A stretch of DNA of 5,062 bases from an uncultured Desulfomonile sp. Its GTDB lineage: Bacteria; Desulfobacterota; Desulfomonilia; Desulfomonilales; Desulfomonilaceae. Shown piece after piece: positions 3,778-5,062 of this stretch. Made by a program: the position numbers and the translations under genes. Position 1 is the stretch's first letter, and the number at the start of each line of letters is the position of its first letter. The DNA lies in the NCBI GenBank assembly GCA_903853735.1, contig CAINUH010000039.1, forward strand, positions 1 through 5,062. The letters run 5' to 3'. A model generated the notes under the pieces. The model was given only the letters and a program-made list of their open reading frames with translations. It searched no databases and was not told the origin of the DNA.

Positions 3778-5062
3778 CTACCACTTTCCAACCTTGATCA
3801 GCACCGTTTTTGTATCGGACATCGGACCGCCCGATCCCGAATTGCCTTGATCATTTGCTGAAATGGTCAACCAGTCCGGCCCCTGATAGGTCGGAACGGG
3901 TGTATACGTCAGTGTGCCCAGCCGACTGTTCGACTGAGCCAAGGTATCGGTAAACACGATGTTGGGGGAAGGTCCTGCGCCAGTGACCGCCACAGTCCCG
4001 TGCAGGACGCCGAGCGTCATATTCATCTTTAGCAATGGGCTGTCAAGAAGTTCAGGATCTGTAACAGATACTCCGCTGATGAGTTTCGTGACGTTCTGGT
4101 CGGCGTCCAGTGTTCCCGGCGCGGTGATCAGCGGCGGGTCGTTAATGGAGTTGACGTTAAGCCGTACTGTCTTGATGACAGGCACAGCAGGAATTGATTG
4201 ATCGTCCACGGTAACTGTCAGGGTATCGGGACCATAATAGTTATGCACCGGCGTGTACCTCAATCCATAGAGCGCATTATTTACATCGGCGACCATCCCG
4301 GTGAACACGGCGTCCGGTGTTACGTCCCCTGTGTATGAGTCAAGCCACCCTTTCCATCCGAGCGTCACCGATCCGTGGTCCACGTGCAAGGTAACTTTGA
4401 GTTCCCTTCCCGGATCTGAATAATCAACTGTAATTGCATTCCTGATTGTTACGGCCGTATCCTCGTTGACCGACAGCACAACGGGTGCCGTGATTGTAAT
4501 GGGGGGCAAAGGGACCGGAGCCGGAGCATAGTTGATAACCGTAATGTGGACTGTCTCGCTGTCACTGAGCGGGGTGCTGTTTTGATCCACTCCCGTGATG
4601 GTAAGGGTCTCGGCTCCAGCATAGCCTGTAGTCGGCGTGTACTTTATGCCTGCAAGGGCGGTATTGATGTTGGTCAGCGTGTCCGTGAAGGTCACGTTAG
4701 CATTTGTGTAAACTGTGGGAGTAGTACCGGGTGTGGTGGCAGGCACCTGCACGGTGACTGTTCCGTGTAACACTGACAGCGTGACTGTGAACTGACCTGT
4801 ATAACCGCTTTCCTCAACGTAAATATCGCTGATGGGTGTCGGCACATTCCAATTCACCGTCTGTGTCCCCGGCACGGTGATAACCGGAGGCGACAAGGGG
4901 AGAGCCGTGACCGTAATATTAACGGTTTCGCTGTCCGTTCCGGCTGTCGGATTCGATTGATCGTTGGCGGTAATCGTCAGGGTGTCCGGACCGGTGTAAG
5001 TCACGTACTGCAGACCTGAAAGCCGTGTATTCACATTTGCCAGGGTGTCGTTGATTGTCAGC
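3778..5062 (-). CDS. Cadherin/Ig-like repeat surface protein, C-terminal part (5' end beyond the window)
   Basis: The frame is open from the right edge (5062) to the stop at 3778-3780, giving about 427 residues. The start lies outside the window; an internal GTG at 5034 sits in the middle of a repeat and is not a real start. The protein is a chain of four repeats, the first partial, each a beta-sandwich of the kind found in large bacterial adhesins and other extracellular proteins. Recurrent landmarks are ITxPG at the repeat start, LHGTV or DHGSV, FTDTL, YTPxxxYxGPDTLTI and ANDQ or VDDQ, ending in a strand like VNITVTA. It is very rich in Thr and Val and has no Cys, as expected for an exported protein. 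The acidic NEDT motif, common in such repeats, survives only in the third repeat. The chain ends at IKVGKW straight after the last repeat, with no sorting, PEP-CTERM or recognisable C-terminal secretion domain. Any signal or anchor must lie upstream. The ligand is unknown. Confidence 0.85.
   Translation of the reverse strand, partial: LTINDTLANVNTRLSGLQYVTYTGPDTLTITANDQSNPTAGTDSETVNITVTALPLSPPVITVPGTQTVNWNVPTPISDIYVEESGYTGQFTVTLSVLHGTVTVQVPATTPGTTPTVYTNANVTFTDTLTNINTALAGIKYTPTTGYAGAETLTITGVDQNSTPLSDSETVHITVINYAPAPVPLPPITITAPVVLSVNEDTAVTIRNAITVDYSDPGRELKVTLHVDHGSVTLGWKGWLDSYTGDVTPDAVFTGMVADVNNALYGLRYTPVHNYYGPDTLTVTVDDQSIPAVPVIKTVRLNVNSINDPPLITAPGTLDADQNVTKLISGVSVTDPELLDSPLLKMNMTLGVLHGTVAVTGAGPSPNIVFTDTLAQSNSRLGTLTYTPVPTYQGPDWLTISANDQGNSGSGGPMSDTKTVLIKVGKW
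3781..5062 (-). repeat. Tandem protein repeats of about 117-128 residues in the surface protein
   Basis: Repeat boundaries on the minus strand are approximately 5062-4891 (partial), 4890-4507, 4506-4141 and 4140-3781. The FTDTL-type motif recurs at 128- and 117-residue spacing and the ITxPG-type repeat start at 128 and 122. Copies have diverged clearly in sequence, including the loop before YTP, so this is an old array rather than a recent expansion. Confidence 0.8.

Overview
The window looks like bacterial chromosome of roughly balanced to mildly GC-rich composition with strong Shine-Dalgarno sites. Protein style (an RmlD-like reductase, a gamma-class carbonic anhydrase homologue, a cadherin-like repeat surface protein) suggests a Gram-negative anaerobe, perhaps of the Desulfobacterota. 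That placement is an impression from protein style, because there is no rRNA or other marker gene here.

Layout: 1-300 has no supportable gene and holds two hairpins downstream of the first gene. 301-1176 (minus) is an orphan RmlD/RfbD-type dTDP-4-dehydrorhamnose reductase. A 238-bp divergent intergenic region follows, with a 10-bp-spaced direct repeat and a short palindrome close to the next gene. 1415-2629 (plus) encodes a 404-residue protein that reads as a degenerate GNAT acetyltransferase-like domain, a middle linker domain and a C-terminal PUA/ASCH-like beta domain. It is followed at once by 2632-3234 (plus), a gamma-carbonic-anhydrase-family left-handed beta-helix protein with all three zinc histidines. 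These two are probably one transcript. After an AT-rich gap with a good promoter comes a 58-residue, extremely acidic orphan protein (3456-3632, plus) with a near-ideal ribosome binding site. It converges on the 3' end of a large repeat protein (3778 to beyond 5062, minus) built of roughly 117-128-residue cadherin/Ig-like repeats, whose start lies outside the window.

Working together: the reductase would feed deoxysugar (rhamnose) synthesis for surface polysaccharide, and the repeat protein is probably exported or surface-exposed, so both ends of the window may concern the cell envelope. The GNAT/PUA-like protein and the carbonic anhydrase homologue form a separate two-gene unit of unknown joint purpose. 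No mobile element, CRISPR array, tRNA or rRNA was seen. The best candidates for something undescribed are the acidic small protein with its strong expression signals, and the GNAT-PUA fusion paired with a gamma-carbonic anhydrase.
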